A stretch of DNA of 25,783 nucleotides from CAYOHP01 sp964403795 [NCBI: uncultured bacterium] (lineage in GTDB: Bacteria > Muiribacteriota > UBA6191 > CAZXTJ01). Location of the stretch: NCBI GenBank assembly GCA_964403795.1, contig CAYOHP010000098.1, forward strand, positions 1-25,783. Reading direction: 5' to 3'. Shown one piece after another: positions 1 through 7,156 of this stretch (position 1 is its first letter; each line of letters begins with the position of its first letter). The notes below the pieces were generated by a model. The model saw nothing but the letters and a program-made list of their open reading frames with translations. It was not told the DNA's origin and did not search any database. The position numbers and the translations under genes were made by a program.

Positions 1-60
<60 letters not shown>

Positions 61-70
61 ACTCTGCTTG

Positions 71-145
71 TGGCGCCCCCGGCAAGAATCGAACTTGCGC
101 ACCTGGCTCCGGAGGCCAGTACTCTATCCACTGAGCTACGGGGGC
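71..145 (-). tRNA. tRNA-Arg (anticodon CCG)
   Basis: This is a complete cloverleaf on the minus strand. The acceptor GCCCCCG pairs with CGGGGGC, the D-stem is GCTC/GAGT, and the anticodon arm is CTGGC-CTCCGGA-GCCAG with anticodon CCG, which reads the arginine codon CGG. The variable loop is 4 nt and the T-arm is GCAAG-TTCGATT-CTTGC. The discriminator is G and the 3' CCA is encoded (positions 73-71). Length is 75 nt with CCA. A promoter lies about 50 bp upstream. Confidence 0.96.
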
Positions 146-193
146 TCGGAGTCCGGGGCGTGACCGCTCCGGGGGCTCCACACGAGCACTGGG

Positions 194-222
194 AACATAC
201 CACGCAGCCCGGTGCGAGTAAA
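194..222 (-). promoter_or_regulatory. promoter of the tRNA-Arg/tRNA-Ala unit
   Basis: On the minus strand there is a -35 TTTACT (222-217), a 17-bp spacer and a -10 TATGTT (199-194). Transcription would start near 187, giving a leader of about 40 nt before the tRNA-Arg 5' end. This is one of the best sigma70-like matches in the window and an unusually AT-rich patch. It lies directly after the methyltransferase stop codon. Confidence 0.6.
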
Positions 223-244
223 GGCGTGCGCAGGGCGCAGGCTC

Positions 245-1000
245 CTAGCCCCCGAGGGTCCCTACCAGCATGTAGGCCTTCCCGGGAGCGTGGTCCAAGG
301 GCGTCTCGCGGGCCTGGGACCGGAAACCCGCTTCGCCCATCAGGCGGAGCCAGGTCGCCAGCGGGAACAGGCCGTGCACGTGGGTGTCGGTGTGGACCTC
401 GGGCTGGCCGCCGGCCCGACGCAGGAACCAGACGTAGGTGGTCTGGTAGGTGGTGTCGGCCGGGTCGGGATCGCAGACGTACTCGAAGAAGGTGAGCTCC
501 AGGTCGTCGCTCCGGCGGGTCGCCACCTTGGTCTGGGGATCGACGAAGGTCTCGGTCACATGGTCGGGGGTCATCACCAGCAGGCCGCCGTCGGCGAGAT
601 GGGCGACCGCGGTGCGAAACAGGCACCTCAGGTCGTCCTCGCTGCGCATGTAGGCGACCGCGTCATGGACCAGCACCGCCGCGAAGCGCTCCCCGAGGCG
701 CACGGTGCGCATGTCGGCCTGCACCAGGCGCATCCCGGGGTTCAGGCGCCGGGCATTCCCGAGCATGGGCTCCGACAGGTCGACCCCGGTCACCTCGAAC
801 TCGTCCCGCAGGTGTCGGGTGTTGTGCCCGCCGCCCACTCCCAGTTCGAGCACCCGGGCACGTCCTTCGCCGAGGTGCTCACGGAGGACCCGCCGCCACA
901 GACAGGCCTCGAGGGCGTAGCCCTCCGGCGGGCTCATCACGGGCCAGAGCCACGCCAGATCCGAGTACAGGCGGAGCCGGTCGGGATCCGCATCCACCAT
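245..1000 (-). CDS. class I SAM-dependent methyltransferase
   Basis: The 251-aa protein has the Rossmann-fold methyltransferase pattern. Motif I is VLELGVGGGHN at residues 50-60, followed by an acidic residue ending strand 2 (TGVDLSEPML, about 71-80) that would bind the ribose of SAM. The post-I region is QADMRTV and the motif IV-like region is FAAVLVHDAVAYM. The size and layout fit small soluble methyltransferases of the Methyltransf_11/25 type. The substrate cannot be told. The ATG is preceded by a strong GGAGGAGGG ribosome binding site about 6 nt upstream, which fixes the start. It diverges from the kinase gene and no partner gene is adjacent. Family assignment is firm; specificity is unknown. 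Confidence 0.88.
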   Translation of the reverse strand: MVDADPDRLRLYSDLAWLWPVMSPPEGYALEACLWRRVLREHLGEGRARVLELGVGGGHNTRHLRDEFEVTGVDLSEPMLGNARRLNPGMRLVQADMRTVRLGERFAAVLVHDAVAYMRSEDDLRCLFRTAVAHLADGGLLVMTPDHVTETFVDPQTKVATRRSDDLELTFFEYVCDPDPADTTYQTTYVWFLRRAGGQPEVHTDTHVHGLFPLATWLRLMGEAGFRSQARETPLDHAPGKAYMLVGTLGG

Positions 1001-1102
1001 GGAACCCTCCTCCGGTCGGGGACGGACCGCGCCGATCCGGTACTCATGCCCGAGGTCCGGGAGCGCGCTGGCCGCCTTCCCCCGACGCTACCGCGGCGTC
1101 TC

Positions 1103-1132
1103 GTGACCGGGAGGGCAGGCTCCGGGTACCTT
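1103..1132 (+). promoter_or_regulatory. probable promoter of the kinase gene
   Basis: A -35-like GTGACC (1103-1108), an 18-bp spacer and a -10 TACCTT (1127-1132) are followed after 7 nt by ATG at 1140. The 18-nt block from 1125 to 1142 closely resembles the block ending in the ATG at 14030, where GGTACC, GCGG and ATG have the same spacing. A transcript starting near 1139-1140 would exclude the in-frame GTG codons at 1103 and 1133 as starts of the kinase. Confidence 0.5.
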
Positions 1133-1139
1133 GTGCGGT

Positions 1140-1160
1140 ATGCCGCGGGGCGCACGGTGA
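1140..1160 (+). promoter_or_regulatory. six-codon leader ORF overlapping the kinase start
   Basis: ATG at 1140 opens a frame encoding MPRGAR and ends at TGA 1158-1160. That stop overlaps the proposed kinase start codon GTG 1157-1159 in a GTGA arrangement. The ATG lies 7 nt after the -10 box, so it could be read from a leaderless transcript, with ribosomes re-initiating at the GTG. No Shine-Dalgarno sequence precedes either start. This is inferred from arrangement only; it may be chance. Confidence 0.35.
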
Positions 1161-3676
1161 CGGTCACGGTCGGCAAGTACCGGGTCCTCTCCCGGGTCGG
1201 TCGCGGCGGCATGGGAGAGGTGTTCAAGGCGGTCCAGAGCGGTCTCGACCGGGAGGTCGCGCTCAAGGTCCTGTCGGAGGACGCCAGCGCCCAGCGGGCC
1301 ACCGAGAGATTCCTCCGGGAGGCGAAGCTCCAGGCCAAGCTCGAACACCCCAATCTGGTGCGGGTCTTCGATGCCGGCCAGGCAGGGAGCCGCCTGTACT
1401 TCGCCATGGAACTGGTGGAGGGCGACACCCTCTCGAAGTGGCTCGCCGACCACGGTCGTCCCCACCCCTCGTTCGTGGCCAAGGTGGCGCGCCAGATGGC
1501 CTCGGCGTTCGCCTACTACCACCCGCTGGGGATGGTCCACCGCGACATCAAGCCGTCGAACCTGATGATCCAGACCGGCGAGGAGCAGACGCTCAAGCTC
1601 ATGGACTTCGGCATCGCCATCGAGGCGGGCGCCAAGCGACTGACCCGCACCCGTGCCGTGGTCGGGACCGCAAGGTATCTGAGCCCGGAGATGGCCCGGG
1701 GCGAGGAGCCGACGGGGGCGAGCGACGTCTATCAGCTCGGCCTGATTCTCTACGAGATGCTGGTGGGGGCTCCCCCGCATCCCGGCCCACCGGCGGTGGC
1801 CATCGCCCGGAGGGCAGCAGGGGAGCGGGCTCCCGATCCCCGGGAGGCCTGGCCCGCGTGTCCCGATCGCATGGCCGAGCTGGTCAACGGGTGTCTGGCG
1901 CCCAACCCCGAGGAGCGGCCACCGCCTGCCTGGATCGAGGAGGAGGCGGAGGCTCTCGAACTCAAGCTCCGGGGCTGGGAGGTCCCGGCCGGTCCGCTTC
2001 CCCCGTGGAAGCCGCCCAGCCTGCCCACGGCTCCGGTCGGGATGCCGTCCGGGCCCATGGCGGTCGCCTCCGGAGGCCAGCCGGCGGTGCCCTCGGCTCC
2101 CTATTCGAGGCCGGCGGGTGCGGTCGGCGACGGCCATCCGGCCCGGCGCCTCGCATGGCTCGTCCCGCTGGTGCTCGGGGCCCTGGTGCTCGGGCGGTGG
2201 GTGGCGGGAGGTGGCGACTTCCGGGCCGAGCAGGTGGTGGTACGCCCCGGGGCGAGAGGCGTGGTGATCACCTGGTCCTCCCCTCGCAGGTACGAGTCGC
2301 GGATCCGCTACGGGCCGGAGTCGACGCCCCAGGACACATGGTCCACCGCGGTCGGCTCCGACGACGGGTATGCCCACCGTCTGGTGCTCGAGGGCCTCGA
2401 ACCGGGTCAGAAGTATCTCTTCCATGTCGTGTTCCCCAACGGGGGCCGCAGCCTCGACCACTCGCTGGTGGGCCCGCAGCCCTTCCGGCTCCAGCACCTC
2501 AGGGTCTCCTTCGCGGGGCCGGAGGAACTCGAGTGGCGCTTCCACACGCCGGTGGAGGTGCGCTGCCAGGTGCAGGTCGAGACCGCTTCGGGCAAGCCCC
2601 TCTCCTGGAAGGAGAGCGAGCCCTCCGGCGAGCACCTGGTGCGTTTCCCGATCGCCGAGCTGGTGCGCCCGCCGCGCAAGGTCACGCTCTCCGTCGAGGC
2701 CGCCGACGGGCGGATCGAGCCGGCCTGGCCGCCTGAGGTCCCGGTCTCGGTGATGCGCCATCTCGCCAAGGTCTTCGGTCCGGAGGGCGTGAACTGGCCG
2801 GAGCTGATCAACCGCATCGACGACGTCCGCTTCCGCACCGACGATTCGGGGCGGAGTCGCGGCTGGGCGATCGCCGAGTGGCAGGCCGAGCTGCAGGCCA
2901 TCGTCAAGCGCCAGTTCGAGGGCAAGGGTCTGCTCGAGAACTGGGGCTCGCTGGCGCCCCGGATCACCGAGTTCGCGGCCGGCGACGCTCCCTTCAGCGA
3001 GAAGCGGGAGCTGGTCAACGGGCTCGCCTGGCTCTCGTCGCTGGACCGGGTCTACGAGCTCTACTCGCTTCCGCCCCCCTTCCAGGTGTTCTCCCGGCTG
3101 GCACCCGTGATGTCGGCGTCCCGCACCCCGCCCATCCCCGAAGGGGAGGCGGTCGTGGTGCGCCACGAGTTCGCCTACTCGGCGAACATGCTGGTGCCCT
3201 CGAACTACACCGCCAAGGCGCGCGGCCAGATCAACACCATGGCGACCACCGTATTCCCGCAGAAGGGCGAGGTCCGGACCGCCCTCGAGGGCGTTCTCGA
3301 ACTGCCGGAGCAGGGGCGCTTCGAGGAGGCCGCGCTGGGCGTCTCGCTGCGCGGCATGTACCCGTTCTCGCTGCTGGTGGTGCACCTCGGCGAGGGCACC
3401 CCGCTTGCCACCATGGTGCCCTTCTACCAGGAATCGGAGCTCTCCGACGCCCCGCTCAAGGACGAGTTCAGCGCCCTGCTCTTCCTGCGGGGGAAATCGA
3501 TGGACGAGGTCTTCCCGGTCCATAACCTCTGGATGCGGGTGCCTCCCGAGCTGCTGGCCCGGGGCCGCAACAAGGTGCGCCTCGAACTCATCTCGCTCTC
3601 CCACCACAGCATCCTGCCCTCGGTGGTGCGCCAGGTCGTGTTCATGGGCCGGGGGAAGGCTGCCAGCGGTGACTAG
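1157..3676 (+). CDS. membrane-anchored Ser/Thr protein kinase with FN3-like ectodomain
   Basis: The 839-aa protein is a Hanks-type (PknB-like) kinase. Residues 7-270 hold the kinase domain: glycine loop GRGGMG (15-20), ATP-anchoring Lys37, catalytic HRDIKPSN with Asp130, metal-binding DFG with Asp150, then GTARYLSPE. A Pro-rich linker (about 275-325) leads to one transmembrane helix (about 332-349). Outside the membrane follow an FN3-like beta-sandwich (about 358-445, with a GLEPGQKYLFHV signature), a possible second sandwich (to about 520), a helical stretch and a C-terminal region I do not recognise. The kinase would face the cytoplasm and the large C-terminal half the envelope, suggesting signal sensing. 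GTG 1157 was chosen because the kinase fold starts at GKYRVL six residues later and because of the promoter. GTG 1133 and GTG 1103 are alternatives. Confidence 0.9.
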   Translation: MTVTVGKYRVLSRVGRGGMGEVFKAVQSGLDREVALKVLSEDASAQRATERFLREAKLQAKLEHPNLVRVFDAGQAGSRLYFAMELVEGDTLSKWLADHGRPHPSFVAKVARQMASAFAYYHPLGMVHRDIKPSNLMIQTGEEQTLKLMDFGIAIEAGAKRLTRTRAVVGTARYLSPEMARGEEPTGASDVYQLGLILYEMLVGAPPHPGPPAVAIARRAAGERAPDPREAWPACPDRMAELVNGCLAPNPEERPPPAWIEEEAEALELKLRGWEVPAGPLPPWKPPSLPTAPVGMPSGPMAVASGGQPAVPSAPYSRPAGAVGDGHPARRLAWLVPLVLGALVLGRWVAGGGDFRAEQVVVRPGARGVVITWSSPRRYESRIRYGPESTPQDTWSTAVGSDDGYAHRLVLEGLEPGQKYLFHVVFPNGGRSLDHSLVGPQPFRLQHLRVSFAGPEELEWRFHTPVEVRCQVQVETASGKPLSWKESEPSGEHLVRFPIAELVRPPRKVTLSVEAADGRIEPAWPPEVPVSVMRHLAKVFGPEGVNWPELINRIDDVRFRTDDSGRSRGWAIAEWQAELQAIVKRQFEGKGLLENWGSLAPRITEFAAGDAPFSEKRELVNGLAWLSSLDRVYELYSLPPPFQVFSRLAPVMSASRTPPIPEGEAVVVRHEFAYSANMLVPSNYTAKARGQINTMATTVFPQKGEVRTALEGVLELPEQGRFEEAALGVSLRGMYPFSLLVVHLGEGTPLATMVPFYQESELSDAPLKDEFSALLFLRGKSMDEVFPVHNLWMRVPPELLARGRNKVRLELISLSHHSILPSVVRQVVFMGRGKAASGD

Positions 3677-3727
3677 CGCGGGTCGCGGGGGATCCCCACA
3701 CGGCTACCCCGGCCGGGCGGGAGGGCC

Positions 3728-3979
3728 GTGGCCGAGCCGCTGGTGACCCTCTTCACCAAGGAGGACTGCCCGCTCTGCGACGAGGCCAAGGGCGTTCTCG
3801 ACGCGGCGCGCTCCCAAGTGGAGTTCCGTCTGGAACTCGTCGACATCGAACGGGACAGGGAGTTCTACGAGGCCTACAAGTGGGAGATCCCGGTCGTGCA
3901 TGTGAACGGACGCATGGCGTTCAAGCACCGGCTCGACCTCGGGAAGCTCGTCACCCGCCTGCGGCGCGAGCCAGGGTAG
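3728..3979 (+). CDS. glutaredoxin-like thioredoxin-fold protein
   Basis: This is a small 83-aa protein with the layout of the glutaredoxin-like (DUF836-type) family. It has a first strand VTLFTKEDC, a redox-active CPLC motif (Cys14, Cys17) and the cis-proline region WEIPVVHVNG (Pro55). It ends in KHRLDLGKLVTRL, where the last helix would lie. It would act as a cytoplasmic thiol-disulfide reductant or electron donor; the partner is unknown. The start is GTG with GGGAGG 3-8 nt upstream. It lies 51 bp after the kinase on the same strand and may be read from the same transcript. Its last 29 bp overlap the 3' end of the convergent glycosyltransferase gene. Confidence 0.87.
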   Translation: MAEPLVTLFTKEDCPLCDEAKGVLDAARSQVEFRLELVDIERDREFYEAYKWEIPVVHVNGRMAFKHRLDLGKLVTRLRREPG

Positions 3980-5072
3980 GCCGGGCGAGCCAGGTCCCCA
4001 CCGCCGCCAGGTAGGCCTCGGCCGAGCGCTCCGGGGAGAAGGCCGCCAGGATCCCGGTCGCGGCGGCGCCCGCCCGGTTGCGGAGCTCCGGATCCGACAG
4101 CAGGGCGTGGAGACGCTCGGCGCCCTGTTCGGGGGTGGCCGAGCCCGGCAGGAAACAGGACTCGGGCAGCCTCCCGTAGACCTCCCGGAACGGTTCGAGG
4201 TCCGAGACCAGCACCGGCGTCCCGGCGGCCAGCGCCTCGCCCACCGCCAGTCCGAATCCCTCCCGCCGGCTCGGGAAGCAGGCCAGGTCGAGTCCGGCCA
4301 GGAATCCGAAGCCGTCCTCGACCTCGCCGACGAGTTCGATCCCCGGATCGCCTGCGGCCGCCTCGGCGAGCTGGGGCTGCAGCGGACCGGTGCCGCCGAT
4401 CCGGATCCGGAGCCCCGGGATCCGGGTGCGGAGAGCCCGGGCCAAGGCCAGGAAGCGGAGCGGGTCCTTCTTGGCTTCGAGCTTCCCGAGGAAGCCGAGG
4501 ATCGGTCGGGGCCCGCGACCTGTCGGACGGGCCGCAGGGTTGCCGGGCGGCAACGGGTTGGGGACCAGGGAGATCCGGGAGGCGGGGACGCCCCGGACCT
4601 GCACCGCATGACGGGACACGGCCCGGGATACCGCCAGGAAGGCACTGGCACGGTCGAGCCCCGACTCCAGGCCGGCCAGCGGCGCCGGGAGGCGGGGATC
4701 CTGGTTGTGCAGCGCCACCAGCACCGGGATCCCGAGGCCGAGGGCCACCGGACGAGCCGTGAAGCCGGTGGTCCGCATGTGGGTCTGGACCAGGCGGGGA
4801 CGCCGGGAGGCGAGGAAGGAGCGGACCCTCGGCAGGAGTGCCAGTCCGTGCATGCCCGTGGCCAGCCCGGTTCCCAGCGAACCGCCCAGGGCCTCGACCT
4901 CGATGCCGCCTCGACCGAACCGTTCGGCCAGGGGGCCCGGGTCCTCCAGGGTCAGTACCGCGGTCTCGAAGCCCGCCGCCGCGAGGGCGGTGGCCTGGAA
5001 CAGGGCGACCCGCTCCATCCCGCCGTTGGCCAGTCGGCGGAAGACCATGACCAGGTCGCTCCGGCGGGGCAT
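3951..5072 (-). CDS. GT4-family glycosyltransferase
   Basis: The 373-aa protein has the GT-B layout. The N-terminal Rossmann half starts with a glycine-rich loop (LANGGMERV, 14-22) of the kind seen in GT4 enzymes. The C-terminal half opens with ILGFLGKLEAKKDP (191-204). The donor-binding E-x7-E motif is EGFGLAVGE (Glu271, Glu279), followed by ALAAGTPVLVSD. It should transfer a sugar from a nucleotide-sugar donor to a lipid, glycan or small-molecule acceptor at the cytoplasmic face. No capsule or lipopolysaccharide cluster surrounds it, so the acceptor is open. The ATG has no Shine-Dalgarno sequence, and a TAGACT box lies 8 nt upstream, which suggests a leaderless mRNA. Its C-terminal codons overlap the glutaredoxin gene tail to tail. 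Confidence 0.88.
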   Translation of the reverse strand: MPRRSDLVMVFRRLANGGMERVALFQATALAAAGFETAVLTLEDPGPLAERFGRGGIEVEALGGSLGTGLATGMHGLALLPRVRSFLASRRPRLVQTHMRTTGFTARPVALGLGIPVLVALHNQDPRLPAPLAGLESGLDRASAFLAVSRAVSRHAVQVRGVPASRISLVPNPLPPGNPAARPTGRGPRPILGFLGKLEAKKDPLRFLALARALRTRIPGLRIRIGGTGPLQPQLAEAAAGDPGIELVGEVEDGFGFLAGLDLACFPSRREGFGLAVGEALAAGTPVLVSDLEPFREVYGRLPESCFLPGSATPEQGAERLHALLSDPELRNRAGAAATGILAAFSPERSAEAYLAAVGTWLARPTLARAAGG

Positions 5073-5080
5073 CCGGGTCG

Positions 5081-5086
5081 AGTCTA
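5081..5086 (-). promoter_or_regulatory. -10 box of the glycosyltransferase gene, probably leaderless
   Basis: TAGACT on the minus strand ends 8 nt before the ATG at 5072. No convincing -35 is visible. A CCCGAACGGG inverted repeat (5087-5096) abuts it upstream and could be an operator or chance. Confidence 0.4.
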
Positions 5087-5138
5087 CCCGAACGGGAAGG
5101 GGGCGGAGGGCCTCGATCCCGAGCTGAAGCTCCTCGCC

Positions 5139-5167
5139 TTGTGAGCCCGGGTGCGCCTCGTTACGAT
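5139..5167 (+). promoter_or_regulatory. promoter of the hybrid histidine kinase gene
   Basis: The elements are -35 TTGTGA (5139-5144), a 17-bp spacer and -10 TACGAT (5162-5167). Transcription would begin near 5174, leaving a short leader with GGAGG (5177-5181) before GTG 5186. Because the -35 covers the upstream in-frame GTG at 5141, that codon is unlikely to be the start. Confidence 0.5.
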
Positions 5168-5185
5168 GAGGATCCTGGAGGTGGC

Positions 5186-6736
5186 GTGGCCGAGGCCGAG
5201 GATCCGACGCCGGAGAGCGGGCTCGACGACCTTGTCTCGCTCGGCCGCTACGCCGAGTGCATCCTCGAGTCGATGACCAGCGGGGTGGTCGCGGTCGACA
5301 CCCTGAGTCGGATCACCCTGGTCAACCGCGAGGCCGCCCACATCTTCGAGAGGGATCCCGATGAGCTGGTCGGGCGACTGCTCATCGACCTGCCGAACCT
5401 GGGAGGCCTGCTCAAGCTGGTCAACCAGGTGCGGACCAGCCGCCACCTCTACGACCGCTCCAGCCGGCAGTACGAGGCCGAGATCGAGACCTTCGGGGGG
5501 AGGACGGTCCCGCTCGGGATCTCCATCAACGCGCTCCTCGACGACGACCGGTCGGTGCTCGGCTACGTGATGATCTGCAAGGATCTCTCGGAGCGCAAGC
5601 AGTTGGAAGCGACCGTGGCCCGGGCCGAACGCCTGTCCTCGCTCGGAACCATGGCGAGCGGAGTGGCCCACAACTTCAACAACATCCTGGCGGCGATCCT
5701 GGGACGGGTCCAGCTGCTGCTCCGGTATCCGGAACGCATGGACCTCCGGGCCAGCCTGGAGCTCATGCAGAAGTCGGCCCTGGACGGAGCCGCCATGGTC
5801 AAGCGCCTCCAGGACTTCGCCCGGGTCCGGGTGGGAGGCGGCGACTTCCAGCCGCTCGATCCCGGCGAACTGATCAAGGACGCGGTCGACTTCGCCCGAC
5901 CCCGCTGGGAGACCCGGGCCATCGAGCACAAGGTGCAGTTCCGGGTGCAGGTCGAGGTGGGCGAGTGCGGGCGGGTGTCGGGGAGCGCCAGCGAGTTGCG
6001 CGAGGTCCTGCAGAACCTGATCCACAACGCCATCGACGCCATGCCCGGGGGCGGGGACCTCACCCTGGCGGTACGCCAGCAGGGGACCATGGTCGAGTTC
6101 GAAGTGGTCGACACCGGGGAGGGCATGACGGAGGAGGTCCGGACCCGGATCTTCGACCCCTTCTTCACCACCAAGGGTGCCGAGGGGCTGGGGCTGGGGC
6201 TGGCCGAGAGCTACGGCATCGTCAAGCGCCACGCCGGGACGTTCCAGGTCGAGAGCCGCCCGGGAGCCGGTACCCGCTTCAAGGTCCTGCTCCCGGTGAC
6301 GGAGGGCGACGCCGTCGGCGACAGCACCCGCGCCGCTCCCAGGGCGGTACCCAGGACGGGCAGGATCCTGATCGTCGACGACGAAGCCGAGCAGGCCGAG
6401 CTCCTGGCCGAGATGCTCCGCCCCGAGGGCCATGCCGTCGAGGTCTGCAGCCGGCCCCAGGATGCCCTGCGTCGGGTGTCGCGGAAGGACCTCGACCTGC
6501 TGATCAGCGACCTCAGCATGCCGGGAGTCACGGGCTGGGAGCTGGCCCGGGAGGCCCGCACCCACTCGAAGGGCATGGGGATCGTCCTGGTCACCGGGCT
6601 GGCGGCCGCCCTCCATGACGAGGAGGCGACCGCGGCGGGTGTCGATCGCTGCCTCGCCAAGCCGATCCGGCTCGACGAGCTCGTGGAGATCGTGGCGATG
6701 CTGGTGAACCGTTCCCGCCAGGAGGCGGGACGGTAG
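5186..6736 (+). CDS. hybrid sensor histidine kinase (PAS, HisKA, HATPase, receiver)
   Basis: The 516-aa protein has domains in this order: PAS (about 10-130, SMTSGVVAVDTLSRITLVN onward), dimerisation/phosphoacceptor helix with His162 in GVAHNFNN (NtrB-like), and an ATPase domain. The ATPase domain carries an N box (HNAIDAMPGG), DTGEGM, DPFFTTKG and GLGLGLAESYG. The C-terminal receiver (about 393-505) has acidic residues in VDDE, phosphoacceptor Asp442 (LLISDLSMPG) and the conserved Lys in CLAKPI. No transmembrane helix is visible, so it is a cytoplasmic sensor; the PAS ligand is unknown. No DNA-binding regulator is adjacent, so output must go through an unlinked partner or phosphotransfer protein. 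The start was chosen from the promoter and GGAGG; GTG 5141 would add 15 residues. Confidence 0.9.
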   Translation: MAEAEDPTPESGLDDLVSLGRYAECILESMTSGVVAVDTLSRITLVNREAAHIFERDPDELVGRLLIDLPNLGGLLKLVNQVRTSRHLYDRSSRQYEAEIETFGGRTVPLGISINALLDDDRSVLGYVMICKDLSERKQLEATVARAERLSSLGTMASGVAHNFNNILAAILGRVQLLLRYPERMDLRASLELMQKSALDGAAMVKRLQDFARVRVGGGDFQPLDPGELIKDAVDFARPRWETRAIEHKVQFRVQVEVGECGRVSGSASELREVLQNLIHNAIDAMPGGGDLTLAVRQQGTMVEFEVVDTGEGMTEEVRTRIFDPFFTTKGAEGLGLGLAESYGIVKRHAGTFQVESRPGAGTRFKVLLPVTEGDAVGDSTRAAPRAVPRTGRILIVDDEAEQAELLAEMLRPEGHAVEVCSRPQDALRRVSRKDLDLLISDLSMPGVTGWELAREARTHSKGMGIVLVTGLAAALHDEEATAAGVDRCLAKPIRLDELVEIVAMLVNRSRQEAGR

Positions 6737-6751
6737 CGCCCGTGGCGGGCG
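6737..6751. terminator. hairpin between convergent genes
   Basis: CGCCCG-TGG-CGGGCG forms a perfect 6-bp stem with a 3-nt loop immediately after the TAG of the histidine kinase and 9 bp before the stop of the XdhC-like gene. There is no T tract on either strand, so it could work as a bidirectional structural terminator, but this is unproven. Confidence 0.4.
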
Positions 6752-6760
6752 GCCCGGAAC

Positions 6761-7078
6761 TCACGCCACCCGTTCGACCAGCACCTCGACCACGCCCCCG
6801 CAGACCATGCCCTCGCCTTCCTCGACGTCGCGGGTGAGATCGTACTGGAAGCGTTCCGCCACCCCGGTGCGCAGCACCTGCTGGGCACGGGCGAAGACCT
6901 CGGCCTCCAGGCAACCGCCCGAGACCGAACCGTGGGTGGCTCCGTCCGCGCAGACCAGCATGCGGGCCCCGGGACCGCGGGGAGCCGAGCCCCGGACCCG
7001 GACCACGGTTGCCAGGGCGACCGGCTCCCGGCGCGAGCGGGCCTCGGCGAGCAGCTCGACCAGCTGTTGCTGCGTCAT
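6761..7078 (-). CDS. XdhC/CoxI-family N-terminal-domain protein
   Basis: This 105-aa protein matches only the N-terminal domain of XdhC/CoxI maturation factors. It shows ATVVRVRGSAPRGPGARMLV (residues 23-42), the cysteine-containing SVSGGCLEAEV (Cys56) and a C-terminal GMVCGGVVEVLVE (Cys93). XdhC proteins bind molybdenum cofactor and help insert the sulfurated form into xanthine dehydrogenase-like enzymes. Here the Rossmann-type C-terminal domain of full-length XdhC (about 250-350 aa) is absent, and no molybdenum hydroxylase gene is nearby. The ATG at 7078 has GGAGGG 4 nt upstream. An upstream in-frame start would add 17 low-complexity residues and is unlikely. The exact role is uncertain. 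Confidence 0.82.
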   Translation of the reverse strand: MTQQQLVELLAEARSRREPVALATVVRVRGSAPRGPGARMLVCADGATHGSVSGGCLEAEVFARAQQVLRTGVAERFQYDLTRDVEEGEGMVCGGVVEVLVERVA

Positions 7079-7122
7079 GCCACCCTCCGAGGCCCGTCCT
7101 CGGCCCGGCCCGCGGGCACCCG

Positions 7123-7135
7123 CCCCCACCGGGGG
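7123..7135 (-). terminator. possible terminator after the S8 peptidase gene
   Basis: CCCCC-ACC-GGGGG lies 21 bp past the stop of the peptidase gene. No T run follows. A second perfect hairpin, CCGAGG-CCCGT-CCTCGG (7087-7103), is closer to the XdhC-like start and slightly overlaps its ribosome binding site, so it could affect translation of that gene. Confidence 0.25.
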
Positions 7136-7156
7136 AGGGCGCCCGGGACCAGCCGA

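Noticed and set aside
212-1156. Long open frame extending the kinase upstream by about 315 codons
   Set aside because: It lies antisense over the methyltransferase gene, which has clear motifs and a strong ribosome binding site. The kinase fold starts only after 1170.
1088-3607. Long antisense frame across the kinase gene
   Set aside because: Composition is His/Arg/Gly/Leu-rich without motifs. It is the usual mirror frame of a GC-rich gene.
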